Positions 8,372-17,662 of a DNA stretch of 64,000 nucleotides are shown here, piece by piece. Below the pieces are notes generated by a model, which saw only the letters and a program-made list of their open reading frames with translations, did not search any database and was not told where the DNA came from. The translations under genes were made by a program, and so were the position numbers. The DNA comes from Streptomyces sp. NBC_01232 (GTDB lineage Bacteria; Actinomycetota; Actinomycetes; Streptomycetales; Streptomycetaceae), in assembly GCF_035989885.1 (NCBI RefSeq), contig NZ_CP108518.1:6067001-6131000 (forward strand), read 5' to 3'. Position 1 is the stretch's first letter. Each line of letters begins with the position of its first letter.

Positions 8372-9871
8372 ATGCAGCTCTCCTCCCCCCGCCTGCGCGC
8401 CGCCCTGCTCGCCGCGGCCTCCCTCACCCTCGTCGCCGCCGTACTGCCCCCGCCGACGGCGTTGGGCATCGGCGACCGGCTCTTCCCGGAGCTCGGGAAC
8501 CCCGGCTACGACGTCCTCTCGTACGACCTGTCCTTCGCCTACAAGGACAATCTGAGCCCCCTCGACGCGGTCACCGTCATCGACGCCCGGGCCACGGAGC
8601 GGCTGGAGCGCATCAACCTGGACTTCACCCACGGCAAGGTGGCGTCCGCCGAGGTCAACGGGGAGCCGGCGCAGTTCGACAGCGTGGGGGAGGACCTCGT
8701 ACTGACGCCCGCGCGCGCGGTGGCCGGCAACATGCCCCTGCGGATCACCATTCGGCACACCAGCGACCCGCGCGGACGCGGGGACGGCGGCTGGGTGCCC
8801 ACGGAGGACGGCCTGGCCATGGCCAACCAGGCGGACGCCGCGCACCGCGTCTTCCCTTGCAACGACCACCCCGCCGACAAGGCGTTCTTCACCTTCCGGA
8901 TCACCGCCCCGGCCGGTCTCACGGCCGTCGCCAACGGCGAGCCGGTGGCCCCCGCCCTGCGGCTCGGCCCCACCACGACCTGGACGTACCGGACCCGGCA
9001 CCCCATGGCCACCGAGCTGGCCCAGGTCTCGGTGGGCCGCTCCGAGGTCGTGCACGGCACCGGACCGCACGGGCTGCCGCTGCGCGACGTGGTGCCCGCC
9101 CAGGACCGGCAGCGGTTGGACCCCTGGCTGAAGAAGACCGCGGGACACATCGAATGGATGGAGGAGCGGGTCGGCCGCTACCCCTTCGAGAACTACGGGG
9201 TGCTGATCGCGCGGGCGACGACCGGCTTCGAGCTGGAGACGCAGACCCTCTCGCTGTTCGAGAGCAATCTGTTCTCGGGCGAGGGCTACCCCGACTGGTA
9301 CGTCGAGTCCGTGATGGTCCACGAGCTCGCCCACCAGTGGTTCGGTGACAGCGTCACCCCGCGGACCTGGTCCGACCTGTGGCTGAACGAGGGACACGCC
9401 ACCTGGTACGAGGCCCTGTACGCGGACGGACTCGGCAAGTACTCCCTGGAGCGGCGCATGCGCGAGGCGTACCAGCGCTCCGACCAGTGGCGGGCGGCGG
9501 GCGGCCCCCCGGCCGCCCCGAAGGCCGCCGCGCCCGGCGAGAAGATCGGTCTGTTCCGGCCGGTGGTCTACGACGGGTCCGCGCTGATCCTCTACGCGCT
9601 GCGGCAGGAGATCGGCGCCCCGGCCTTCGACCGCATCGAGCGCCGCTGGGTCACGGAGAACCGGGACGGGGTCGCGGGCACGGCCGACTTCGTACGTCTG
9701 GCCTCGCAGGAGGCGGGCCGGGACCTCACGGCCTTCCTGCAGCCCTGGCTGTACGGGACCACGACCCCGCCGATGCCGGGGCACCCGGAGTGGAGCGGGA
9801 AGGCGGCCGCCGGGCAGGCCTCCGGCGGCAGAGCGGCCTCCGGGCAGGCCGCCCCCGGCAAGGGCGCGTAG
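8372..9871 (+). CDS. Secreted M1 family (gluzincin) metallopeptidase
   Basis: 499-residue zinc aminopeptidase-like protein. The zinc site is HELAHQW at 317-323 with the third ligand E340 in WLNEGHA, the exact HExxH-x18-E pattern of M1 peptidases. An N-terminal signal peptide is evident (basic PRLR, then LLAAASLTLVAAVLPPPTALG), so it is probably exported. The canonical GxMEN substrate loop reads FELETQT, a change from the classic motif that recurs in this subfamily as far as I recall. The C-terminal tail is a Gly/Ala-rich repeat (AAGQASGGRAASGQA). The start may be ATG 8372 or GTG 8345; neither has a strong ribosome-binding site. Precise substrate is unknown. Confidence 0.88.
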   Translation: MQLSSPRLRAALLAAASLTLVAAVLPPPTALGIGDRLFPELGNPGYDVLSYDLSFAYKDNLSPLDAVTVIDARATERLERINLDFTHGKVASAEVNGEPAQFDSVGEDLVLTPARAVAGNMPLRITIRHTSDPRGRGDGGWVPTEDGLAMANQADAAHRVFPCNDHPADKAFFTFRITAPAGLTAVANGEPVAPALRLGPTTTWTYRTRHPMATELAQVSVGRSEVVHGTGPHGLPLRDVVPAQDRQRLDPWLKKTAGHIEWMEERVGRYPFENYGVLIARATTGFELETQTLSLFESNLFSGEGYPDWYVESVMVHELAHQWFGDSVTPRTWSDLWLNEGHATWYEALYADGLGKYSLERRMREAYQRSDQWRAAGGPPAAPKAAAPGEKIGLFRPVVYDGSALILYALRQEIGAPAFDRIERRWVTENRDGVAGTADFVRLASQEAGRDLTAFLQPWLYGTTTPPMPGHPEWSGKAAAGQASGGRAASGQAAPGKGA

Positions 9872-10016
9872 GGCGGGAAGGCCCGATAAAGCGTGTGACC
9901 GGCGAGGAGCGGGCATGTCACCATCGACGGGGCCGCGCGGGGAATCCCCCGGCGGTGTGACACGTTGGACGTGACAGTTAACGTGGCACTGCTATTCGAA
10001 TCGACGTAAGGATCCA

Positions 10017-11522
10017 ATGACCTCCTCTTCTTCCCCTTCCCAGGACGAGCGGGACGCACAGGACGTGCGGGACTCGCAGAGCTTCACCGAGAGCCTTCGG
10101 GCCGATGCCCTGATGGAAGAGGACGTCGCCTGGAGCCACGAGATCGACGGAGACCGGGACGGCGAGCAGCTCGAACGCTCCGAGCGCGCGGCCCTGCGCC
10201 GCGTGGTCGGCCTCTCCACCGAGCTCGAAGACGTCACCGAGGTCGAGTACCGGCAGCTGCGCCTCGAGCGCGTCGTGCTCGTCGGTGTCTGGACCTCCGG
10301 CACGGTGAACGACGCGGAGAACTCCCTCGCGGAGCTCGCCGCGCTCGCCGAGACCGCGGGTGCCCTCGTACTCGACGGCGTGATCCAGCGCCGTGACAAG
10401 CCGGACCCGGCCACCTTCATCGGTTCGGGCAAGGCGCGCGAGCTGCGTGACATCGTCATGGAGAGCGGCGCCGACACCGTCGTCTGCGACGGTGAGCTCA
10501 GCCCCGGCCAGCTCATCGCGCTCGAGGACGTCGTCAAGGTCAAGGTGGTCGACCGGACCGCCCTGATCCTCGACATCTTCGCCCAGCACGCCAAGTCCCG
10601 AGAGGGCAAGGCGCAGGTCGCGCTCGCGCAGATGCAGTACATGCTGCCGCGGCTGCGTGGCTGGGGTGCCTCGCTGTCCCGGCAGATGGGTGGCGGCGGC
10701 GGTGGCGGCATGGCCACCCGAGGCCCCGGTGAGACCAAGATCGAGACCGACCGGCGACGGATCCGCGAAAAGATGGCGAAGATGCGCCGGGAGATCGCGG
10801 AGATGAAGACCGGCCGTGACATCAAGCGGCAGGAACGGCGCCGCAACAAGGTGCCCTCGGTCGCCATCGCCGGCTATACCAACGCGGGCAAGTCCTCGCT
10901 GCTCAACCGCCTCACGGGCGCGGGCGTGCTGGTGGAGAACGCACTGTTCGCCACCCTCGACCCGACCGTGCGCCGGGCCGAGACGCCGAGCGGCCGGATC
11001 TACACCCTGGCCGACACGGTCGGCTTTGTCCGGCACCTGCCCCACCACCTGGTCGAGGCCTTCCGCTCCACGATGGAAGAGGTCGGCGACTCCGACCTCA
11101 TCCTGCACATCGTGGACGGTTCGCACCCGGCGCCGGAGGAGCAGCTGGCGGCGGTACGCGAGGTGATCCGCGAGGTCGGCGCGGTGAACGTGCCCGAGAT
11201 CGTCGTGATCAACAAGGCGGACGCCGCGGATCCGCTCGTCCTGCAGCGGCTGCTGCGGATCGAGCGGCACTCGATCGCCGTCTCGGCGCGCACGGGCATG
11301 GGCATCGAGGAGCTCCTCGCGCTCATCGACTCCGAGCTGCCGCGGCCCGAGGTCGAGGTGGAGGCCATGGTGCCGTACACCCGCGGCTCGCTGGTGGCCA
11401 AGGCGCACGCCGAGGGCGAGGTGATCTCCGAGGAGCACACCCCGGACGGCACCCTGCTCAAGGCGCGGGTCCACCAGGAACTGGCGGCGGACCTGGCGCC
11501 GTACGCGCTCGCGAAGCGCTGA
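10017..11522 (+). CDS. hflX: Ribosome-associated GTPase HflX
   Basis: 501-residue GTPase that in other bacteria splits stalled or heat-damaged 70S ribosomes. After a charged N-terminal extension of about 80 residues comes the HflX N-domain (ALVLDGVIQRRDKPDPATFIGSGKA), a glycine-rich linker (MGGGGGGGMATRGPGE) and a coiled-coil helix. The G domain has G1 GYTNAGKS (286-293), G3 DTVGFVRHLP, G4 NKAD and G5 SART. An AAGGA ribosome-binding site lies 7-8 nt before ATG 10017. It ends in a very strong hairpin shared with the convergent protease gene. Confidence 0.95.
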   Translation: MTSSSSPSQDERDAQDVRDSQSFTESLRADALMEEDVAWSHEIDGDRDGEQLERSERAALRRVVGLSTELEDVTEVEYRQLRLERVVLVGVWTSGTVNDAENSLAELAALAETAGALVLDGVIQRRDKPDPATFIGSGKARELRDIVMESGADTVVCDGELSPGQLIALEDVVKVKVVDRTALILDIFAQHAKSREGKAQVALAQMQYMLPRLRGWGASLSRQMGGGGGGGMATRGPGETKIETDRRRIREKMAKMRREIAEMKTGRDIKRQERRRNKVPSVAIAGYTNAGKSSLLNRLTGAGVLVENALFATLDPTVRRAETPSGRIYTLADTVGFVRHLPHHLVEAFRSTMEEVGDSDLILHIVDGSHPAPEEQLAAVREVIREVGAVNVPEIVVINKADAADPLVLQRLLRIERHSIAVSARTGMGIEELLALIDSELPRPEVEVEAMVPYTRGSLVAKAHAEGEVISEEHTPDGTLLKARVHQELAADLAPYALAKR

Positions 11523-11540
11523 GCACCGGTTTGACGGTGT

Positions 11541-11583
11541 GACGACGGAGGCCCCCCTGCACCGCAGGGGGGCCTCCGTCGTC
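11541..11583. terminator. Bidirectional hairpin terminator, 20-bp perfect stem
   Basis: 11541-11560 is perfectly complementary to 11564-11583 with a 3-nt loop. It lies between hflX and the convergent serine protease gene. Confidence 0.9.
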
Positions 11584-11684
11584 GGTCCGGGCTCCGGCTC
11601 CGACTCCAGTTCGGGCTATGGCTTCGGGCTCTGGCTACGGCTTGAGCTCCGGTGCCCGGTCATGCGCGCGCAGTGCGGCAGGGG

Positions 11685-12854
11685 TTACTTGAACTTGCCG
11701 CTGACGGCGTCGAAGACGCCCTTCGCCTCCGGACCCAGCCGCGGTCCGGCGAGCCAGCCCGCCTTGGCCGGGCCGATCGAGGTGTTCGACACCAGTGCCG
11801 GCCTGCCGTCGGCGCCCGCCGCGACCCAGCCGCCGCCCGAGGAACCGCCGGTCATCGTGCAGCCGATGCGGTACATCACCGGGTCGTTCGCCTTCAGGGA
11901 GAGCCGGCCCGGCCTGTCCGTGCACTGGAAGGCGCGCTGACCGTCGAACGGAGCCGCCGCCGGGTAGCCCGTCGCCGTGATGCCCGCGACCTTCGGCACG
12001 GCCTGGGCGTTGAACTCCACGGGGAGCGCCGAACCGACCGTCTCCTCCAGCGACTTGCCGCTGCCCTTCTCGGGCGTCACGTGCAGCACGGCGAAGTCGT
12101 ACGGGGCACCCGCGCCGCCGGTCGGACCGCCGGTCGCGATCCACTGGTCGGAGGTCTGCGCCCAGTCGCTCCACCAGACGCCGAACGGGGCCACCTGCGA
12201 ACGGGGCGCGCCCTTGAGCTGCGCCGCCGGCTTGCCCGCGTTGTTGTAGGACGGGACGAAGGCGATGTTGCGGTACCAGCCGCCGGCCTTGCCCGCGTGC
12301 ACGCAGTGGCCCGCAGTCCAGACCATGTTCGACTTGCCGGGGCGGGCCGGGTCCTTGACCACGGTCGCGGAGCAGACCATGGAGCCCTCGGGGCCGTCGA
12401 AGAAGACCTTGCCGGACTCCGGAACGCTCCGGTTGTAGGGCGCGGTGGCCTGCTTGGCCGTCACCGGCACCGGAGTCGGGTCGGTGACGCCCTGGTCCTT
12501 GCCCGCGTCCGGGTCGACGGAGGGACGCTGGGGCTGCTCGGCGTCACGCATGCGGTCGGGGTCCCAGAGGTCCTCGATGATCGGGTTGACGTAGTCGCCC
12601 GCCTCGCGGAGCCAGTCCTCTCTCTTCCAGTTCTTCCACTCACCCCCCTTCCACTTCTCCAGGTCGATTCCGTGCTCCTTGAGCTTGTCCTTGAGCTGGT
12701 CCGGGATCTTGATCCCGTCCTGGCCGGGAAGGCTCGCCGCGACGGTCGGCTTGGCGTCGCCGCCGGCCTCCCCGTCGCCGGGGCCGCAGGCAGCCGCGGT
12801 CAGCGCGAGCGTGGCCGCGCACACTATCGCGGTGACCGGTCGGTTCCGTCGCAT
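11685..12854 (-). CDS. Trypsin-like serine peptidase, probable lipoprotein
   Basis: 389 residues. The N-terminus has a signal peptide ending in LALTAAAC, a lipobox-like sequence with C23, so surface anchoring is likely, although Ala at -3 is not ideal. Residues 45-130 are charged and Trp-rich with a Pro/Asp stretch, probably a linker. The peptidase domain follows with a chymotrypsin-fold triad: H183 (TAGHC), D253 (YDFAVL) and S339 (GSSGGG). This is the V8/glutamyl endopeptidase-like layout. A GGGGGAC ribosome-binding site precedes the ATG. It is transcribed divergently from the siderophore cluster, 188 nt away, and converges on hflX. Confidence 0.88.
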   Translation of the reverse strand: MRRNRPVTAIVCAATLALTAAACGPGDGEAGGDAKPTVAASLPGQDGIKIPDQLKDKLKEHGIDLEKWKGGEWKNWKREDWLREAGDYVNPIIEDLWDPDRMRDAEQPQRPSVDPDAGKDQGVTDPTPVPVTAKQATAPYNRSVPESGKVFFDGPEGSMVCSATVVKDPARPGKSNMVWTAGHCVHAGKAGGWYRNIAFVPSYNNAGKPAAQLKGAPRSQVAPFGVWWSDWAQTSDQWIATGGPTGGAGAPYDFAVLHVTPEKGSGKSLEETVGSALPVEFNAQAVPKVAGITATGYPAAAPFDGQRAFQCTDRPGRLSLKANDPVMYRIGCTMTGGSSGGGWVAAGADGRPALVSNTSIGPAKAGWLAGPRLGPEAKGVFDAVSGKFK

Positions 12855-13042
12855 GTCTTTCGTCCCCCTGGGAGTTCGAGGAGTGGATGCAGCTCACCAC
12901 TATGCCGCTGTCGCCGAGGACGACACAGCCCGGGGCCGTGGTTCCTGACGCTCGTCCCTTGAGGAACAAGGATCTTGAGCCGACCCGTGATCGGTCGCCG
13001 TCACCGTCGTTGGTACGTACGGGGGATGGGGGAGCAGCGTTC

Positions 13043-14521
13043 ATGTTCGAGACGCAATCCGGAAGAGCAATCAGTGCGGGAGGACCGACACTCGTGGCTG
13101 TCACCGAGCCGGCCGCGGCGGCGGCCGCGGCAGAGATCCCGCCGCAAGTGCCGCCGCAGGGGAACCGGGTGGCCGGTCCGGGCGGCCCGGGCGGGCGCGG
13201 TGCCCCGACCGGCGCCCCGGCCGGTACGGAAGTCCCCGAGGGCATCCTGCGCAGGCAGGCGCAGCGCGAGTCCGCGGCGCGGACGTACGCGCGCTCCCTG
13301 CCCATCGTCCCGGTGCGGGCCCGCGGACTGACCATCGAGGGCGCCGACGGCCGCCGTTACCTCGACTGCCTCTCCGGTGCAGGCACGCTCGCCCTCGGAC
13401 ACAACCACCCGGTGGTGCTCGAAGCCATCAGGGGAGTCCTCGACTCGGGGGCCCCGCTGCACGTGCTGGACCTCGCGACCCCGGTCAAGGACGGCTTCAC
13501 CACCGAGCTGTTCGCCAACCTGCCGCCCGCGCTGGCCGCCGACGCCCGCATCCAGTTCTGCGGCCCGGCCGGTACGGACGCGGTCGAGGCCGCCCTCAAA
13601 CTGGTGCGCACCGCGACCGGCCGCCCCGGGCTGCTCGCCTTCACCGGGGCCTACCACGGCATGACCGCCGGGGCCCTGGACGCCTCCGGTGGCGCACCGG
13701 AGGTACGGGTGACCCGGCTGCCGTACCCGCAGGACCTGCGCTGCCCGTTCGGCGTGGGCGGTCCCGAGGGCGCCGAACTGTCCGCGCGCTGGACAGAGAA
13801 CCTGCTGGACGACCCGAAGGGCGGGGTGCCCGCCCCCGCCGGCATGATCGTCGAACCCGTGCAGGGCGAGGGCGGCGTGATCCCCGCCCCGGACAGCTGG
13901 CTGCGCCGGATGCGCGAGATCACCGCGGCGCGGGGGATCCCGCTGATCGCGGACGAGGTGCAGACCGGGGTCGGCCGGACCGGCGCCTTCTGGGGGGTCG
14001 ACCACAGCGGGGTCGTGCCCGACGTGATGGTCCTCTCGAAGGCGATCGGCGGAAGCCTGCCGCTCGCGGTGATCGTGTACCGGGCCGAGCTGGACGTCTG
14101 GGCCCCCGGGGCGCACGCGGGCACCTTCCGCGGCAACCAGCTCGCCATGGCCGCCGGTACCGCCACGCTCGCCTTCGTACGCGAGAACCGGCTCGCCGAG
14201 CGCGCCGCCGTGCTGGGGGAGCGGATGCTGGCGGCCCTGCGGGGCCTGGCCTGCGGCCACCCCTGCATCGGGGACGTACGGGGCCGGGGCCTGATGATCG
14301 GCGTCGAACTCGTCGATCCCGACACCGGGGACGCCGCACCGGCCCTGGCCGCCGCCGTCCGCCAGGAGTGCCTGGACCGCGGCCTGATCGTCGAACTCGG
14401 CGGCCGCCACGGCGCCGTGGTCCGCCTCCTTCCCCCGCTGACCCTGACCGACGAGCAGGCCGCGGCGGTCCTCGACCGTCTCGCCGACGCCATTCCGGCC
14501 GCCGCCCGCCGGACCCACTGA
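13043..14521 (+). CDS. Class III aminotransferase, diaminobutyrate--2-oxoglutarate transaminase type (NIS siderophore cluster)
   Basis: 492-residue PLP enzyme. The PLP lysine is K333 in LSKAIGG, with upstream GPAGTDAVEAALKL, AYHGMT and IADEVQTGVGRTG motifs. The overall pattern matches 2,4-diaminobutyrate transaminases, which aminate aspartate semialdehyde to DABA; achromobactin biosynthesis uses such an enzyme (AcsF). An Ala/Gly/Pro-rich N-terminal extension of about 75 residues precedes the catalytic fold. ATG 13043 has GGGGAG 8 nt upstream; GTG 13094 is an alternative. It is the first gene of four same-strand genes with IucA/IucC synthetases, and the next gene starts 22 nt downstream. Substrate is inferred from family and context. 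Confidence 0.85.
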   Translation: MFETQSGRAISAGGPTLVAVTEPAAAAAAAEIPPQVPPQGNRVAGPGGPGGRGAPTGAPAGTEVPEGILRRQAQRESAARTYARSLPIVPVRARGLTIEGADGRRYLDCLSGAGTLALGHNHPVVLEAIRGVLDSGAPLHVLDLATPVKDGFTTELFANLPPALAADARIQFCGPAGTDAVEAALKLVRTATGRPGLLAFTGAYHGMTAGALDASGGAPEVRVTRLPYPQDLRCPFGVGGPEGAELSARWTENLLDDPKGGVPAPAGMIVEPVQGEGGVIPAPDSWLRRMREITAARGIPLIADEVQTGVGRTGAFWGVDHSGVVPDVMVLSKAIGGSLPLAVIVYRAELDVWAPGAHAGTFRGNQLAMAAGTATLAFVRENRLAERAAVLGERMLAALRGLACGHPCIGDVRGRGLMIGVELVDPDTGDAAPALAAAVRQECLDRGLIVELGGRHGAVVRLLPPLTLTDEQAAAVLDRLADAIPAAARRTH

Positions 14522-14543
14522 CCCGCACCCCCGAGGACCCGCG

Positions 14544-16805
14544 ATGGCAGACCCGCACCAGTCCACGCCCACCACCGAGACCCAGCCGGACCCCACACCC
14601 GCGGCCGCGGTTCCCGACCGCCCCGCCCCACCGTCGGAGCCGGCCCAACCGCACCCGCAGCTGGTTCCGCTGCCGGACCCCGGAGCCGCCGCCCCGGGGC
14701 AGCCGTCATCGCCGTCGGGCACCGCGGCCCCCGTACGGGAATCCGCCGAGCTGCCGTCCCCGCAGCCCCGGCCGGACGTGCCCGAGGCGAAGGGCCCGGA
14801 ACGTACGGTCACCTCGCCTCCCCGGCCCCTGCCCGCCGGGGAGGCACCGACGCCGCCCCCGCCCCCGGCCGCCACGCCGGACCACGCCGCCGGCGCCATC
14901 GCGGGGCACGCGCCGACGGGCCCGGCGGGCATGTCCGCCGCCGCACCGGCCGAGCAGTTCCCCGCGACCGCCAACGGTGCAACGGCCACCGTGCCCCGGC
15001 AGAAGGACGGCACGCCCCGGCCCCGCCTCGGGTGGACGAGCCCCCTGCGGCTGGAGCCGACCACACTGCCCGACCTCCTGAACCACCCCGACCCGGCCGT
15101 CGCCGCCGAGGCAGCGTCGGTGGAGAACCTGCTCCGCTGCTGGGTCCGGGAATCCGGACTCGGCCGCCCCGACGGCCCCGCCGGAAGCCCCCTGCGCATC
15201 CCCCTTCCCGCCTCCGGTACCGCCCTGCTCGTCCCCGTCCGCCACTGGTCCCACTCCGGCTGGCACCGCTTCGGTGCCGTCCGGCTCGAAGGCACGACCG
15301 CCGCCGCGCCCCCGCTCGACGCCGTCACCGTCGCCGCGCTCATCGCCCGTGAGGGCTCGAGCGGAGGCCGCGGCGCCGCCGACCTCGTCGGCCGGGTGGC
15401 CGACTCGGTCCGCCGTACCGCCGAGTTCATCGCCGACCGGCGAGAACGCCCCACCGGCCCGGCACCCGTCAGAGGGGACCGCTTCCTCACCGCCGAACAG
15501 TCACTCCTGCTCGGCCACCCCCTCCAGCCCGACCCGAAGAGCCGCGAAGGACTCTCCGAGGCCGAAGCGCGCCGCTACTCACCCGAACTCCACGGCTCCT
15601 TCCCCCTGCACTGGTTCGCGATCGCCCCCGCCGCCCTCGCGAGCGAATCGGCCTGGACCGAGAGCGGCCGCCCCGTCTCCGCACCACAGCTCCTCGGCCG
15701 ACTCGCTCCCGGGCTCCCCCTGCCCCACGGCACCACCCCTCTTCCCCTGCACCCCTGGCAGGCCCGCGACCTGCTCCAGCGCCCCGCCGTCACCGCCCTC
15801 CGCGACGCGGGACTCCTGCACGACCTGGGCCCGCACGGCGAGCCCTGGTACCCCACCTCCTCCGTCCGCACCGTCCACCGCCCGGGCGCCCCCGCGATGC
15901 TCAAGCTCTCCCTGGGCCTGCGCATCACCAACTCCCGCCGCGAGAACCTCCGCAAGGAACTCCACCGCGGCGTCGAGGTGCACCGGCTGCTCCGCACCGG
16001 CCTCGCCGAGCAGTGGCAGGCATCCCACCCCCGCTTCGACATCGTCCGCGACCCCGCCTGGGTCGCCGTCGACGCCCCGGACGGCACACCCGTCCCAGGC
16101 CTCGACGCCCTGCTGCGCCACAACCCCTTCCGCCCGGGCGACGACCCCGTCTGCATCGCCGCACTCACCGCTCCCCGCCCGTGGCCCGGCCGGACCACCA
16201 TGAGCTCCCGCCTCGCCGAACTCGTCACCGGCCTCGCCACCGCCACCGGACACAGCACGTCCGCCGTCGCCGCCGAGTGGTTCCTGCGCTATCTCGACCA
16301 CGTGGTCCTGCCGGTCCTCGCCTTCGACGCGCTCGCCGGTATCGCCCTCGAAGCGCACCAGCAGAACACCCTGGTGCTCCTCGACCCGGCCGGCTGGCCG
16401 ACCGGCGGCCGCTACCGCGACAACCAGGGCTACTACTTCCGCGAATCCCGCCGCACGGAACTGGAGCACCGGCTCCCCGGCATCGGAAGCGCCAGCGACA
16501 CCTTCGTCTCCGACGCCGTCACCGACGAACGCTTCGCCTACTACCTCGGCATCAACAACGTGCTCGGCCTCATCGGAGCCTTCGGATCCCAGCGACTCGC
16601 GGACGAACGCGTCCTCCTCGCCGCCTTCCGCCGCTTCCTCGCCAAGGCCGCAGGCCTCGGCCCGCTCCCCACCCGGCTCCTCGACTCACCCACCCTGCGC
16701 TGCAAGGCGAATCTCCTCACCCGCCTCGGCGGACTCGACGAGCTGGTCGGCCCCGTCGACACCCAGTCCGTCTACGTCACCATCACCAACCCCCTTCACG
16801 ATTGA
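14544..16805 (+). CDS. IucA/IucC family NIS siderophore synthetase with Pro-rich N-terminal extension
   Basis: 753 residues. The first 155 or so are low-complexity Pro/Ala/Thr, probably disordered and unusual for the family, whose members are usually about 580-620 residues. The synthetase fold starts near PRPRLGWTSPLRLE. Family motifs include the SPELHGSFPLHWFAIAP region, HPWQ (403-406), SSVRTVHRP with the KLSLGLRITNSRR nucleotide-binding stretch, and EAHQQN (603-608) followed by the DNQGYYFRES segment. Such enzymes adenylate a carboxylate of citrate or a related acid and condense it with an amine or alcohol. A GAGGA box lies 6-7 nt before the ATG. Which carboxylate and nucleophile are used cannot be read from sequence. 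Confidence 0.92.
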   Translation: MADPHQSTPTTETQPDPTPAAAVPDRPAPPSEPAQPHPQLVPLPDPGAAAPGQPSSPSGTAAPVRESAELPSPQPRPDVPEAKGPERTVTSPPRPLPAGEAPTPPPPPAATPDHAAGAIAGHAPTGPAGMSAAAPAEQFPATANGATATVPRQKDGTPRPRLGWTSPLRLEPTTLPDLLNHPDPAVAAEAASVENLLRCWVRESGLGRPDGPAGSPLRIPLPASGTALLVPVRHWSHSGWHRFGAVRLEGTTAAAPPLDAVTVAALIAREGSSGGRGAADLVGRVADSVRRTAEFIADRRERPTGPAPVRGDRFLTAEQSLLLGHPLQPDPKSREGLSEAEARRYSPELHGSFPLHWFAIAPAALASESAWTESGRPVSAPQLLGRLAPGLPLPHGTTPLPLHPWQARDLLQRPAVTALRDAGLLHDLGPHGEPWYPTSSVRTVHRPGAPAMLKLSLGLRITNSRRENLRKELHRGVEVHRLLRTGLAEQWQASHPRFDIVRDPAWVAVDAPDGTPVPGLDALLRHNPFRPGDDPVCIAALTAPRPWPGRTTMSSRLAELVTGLATATGHSTSAVAAEWFLRYLDHVVLPVLAFDALAGIALEAHQQNTLVLLDPAGWPTGGRYRDNQGYYFRESRRTELEHRLPGIGSASDTFVSDAVTDERFAYYLGINNVLGLIGAFGSQRLADERVLLAAFRRFLAKAAGLGPLPTRLLDSPTLRCKANLLTRLGGLDELVGPVDTQSVYVTITNPLHD

Positions 16806-16837
16806 CGCGTCGGCGCCGACGCGGAGAAGAGCCCCCG

Positions 16838-17563
16838 ATGCGCTCCACCGACACCACAGCCCCCGCCGCCGGATCAGTCCGCGACGCCCGTGACCCCCGC
16901 GCCGCCACCGGCGTCGCGGAAGGATCCGAAGGAAGGCGCGAACGGCGCGTGCCGCGCCTCGACGCCACCCTGTTGCCGCTGCTCGCCGAGGCCGACCTGC
17001 TCGACTCCCCCGCCACCTGGGGCAGCGTCACCACACCCGTCGGAGCCTTCCGCCTCGAACCCGTACGGCCGGTCCGTGACCTGGAGCTCCTCACCGGCTG
17101 GATGAACGACACCGAGGTGGCCGCCTACTGGGAGCTCGCCGGCCCCGCCGCGGTCACCGCCGCGCACCTGTCGGCCCAGCTCGACGGCGACGGCCGCAGC
17201 ATCCCCTGCCTCGGCCTCCTCGACGGCACGCCGATGAGCTACTGGGAGATCTACCGGGCCGACCTCGACCCGCTCTCCGGGCACTACCCGGCGCGCCCCC
17301 ACGACACGGGTATCCACCTGCTCATCGGAGACGGCACGAACCGCGGCCGCGGACTGGGAACGGCTCTGCTGCGCGCCGTCGCCGACCTCGTCCTCGGCAA
17401 CCGCCCCCGCTGCACACGCATCGTCGCGGAACCGGACATCCGCAACACCCCCTCCGTATCGGCCTTCCTGAGCTCTGGTTTCCGCTGTTACGCGGAAATC
17501 GACCTTCCCGAGAAGCGGGCCGCCCTGATGGTCCGGGAGCGGGTGCTGCGCAATCTCCTCTGA
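16838..17563 (+). CDS. AlcB/IucB-type GNAT acyltransferase of the siderophore cluster
   Basis: 241 residues. After a 45-residue Ala/Arg-rich leader, the domain resembles the siderophore acyltransferases AlcB, IucB and RhbD: WMNDTEVAAYWELAGP near the start, MSYWEIYRAD in the core, the acetyl-CoA loop GRGLGTALLR, and TRIVAEPDIRN near the end. These enzymes normally acylate an N-hydroxylated diamine or amino acid such as N6-hydroxylysine. No flavin N-monooxygenase gene lies in this cluster, so the hydroxylamine would have to come from elsewhere, or the enzyme uses another amine. A GGAG sequence lies about 11 nt before the ATG. Confidence 0.85.
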   Translation: MRSTDTTAPAAGSVRDARDPRAATGVAEGSEGRRERRVPRLDATLLPLLAEADLLDSPATWGSVTTPVGAFRLEPVRPVRDLELLTGWMNDTEVAAYWELAGPAAVTAAHLSAQLDGDGRSIPCLGLLDGTPMSYWEIYRADLDPLSGHYPARPHDTGIHLLIGDGTNRGRGLGTALLRAVADLVLGNRPRCTRIVAEPDIRNTPSVSAFLSSGFRCYAEIDLPEKRAALMVRERVLRNLL

Positions 17564-17615
17564 GTGCCGCCCCGCAAGCCCCGACCCTCGTCGGCAGCTT
17601 CGCACCTCTCACTTC

Positions 17616-17621
17616 GATAAC
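17616..17621 (+). promoter_or_regulatory. Possible -10 element GATAAC ahead of the second NIS synthetase gene
   Basis: GATAAC lies 41 nt before GTG 17663 and would give a short leader containing the GAGGAG ribosome-binding site. This suggests the last gene may also have its own promoter. No DmdR-type iron box is apparent nearby. Confidence 0.3.
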
Positions 17622-17662
17622 TCTGCGTGACGAAGCAAAGTTCCCGATCACCGAGGAGCCCC

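Noticed and set aside
17627..17662. GTG 17627 as start of the second NIS synthetase
   Set aside because: It lacks a ribosome-binding site, while GTG 17663 has GAGGAG at a good distance.
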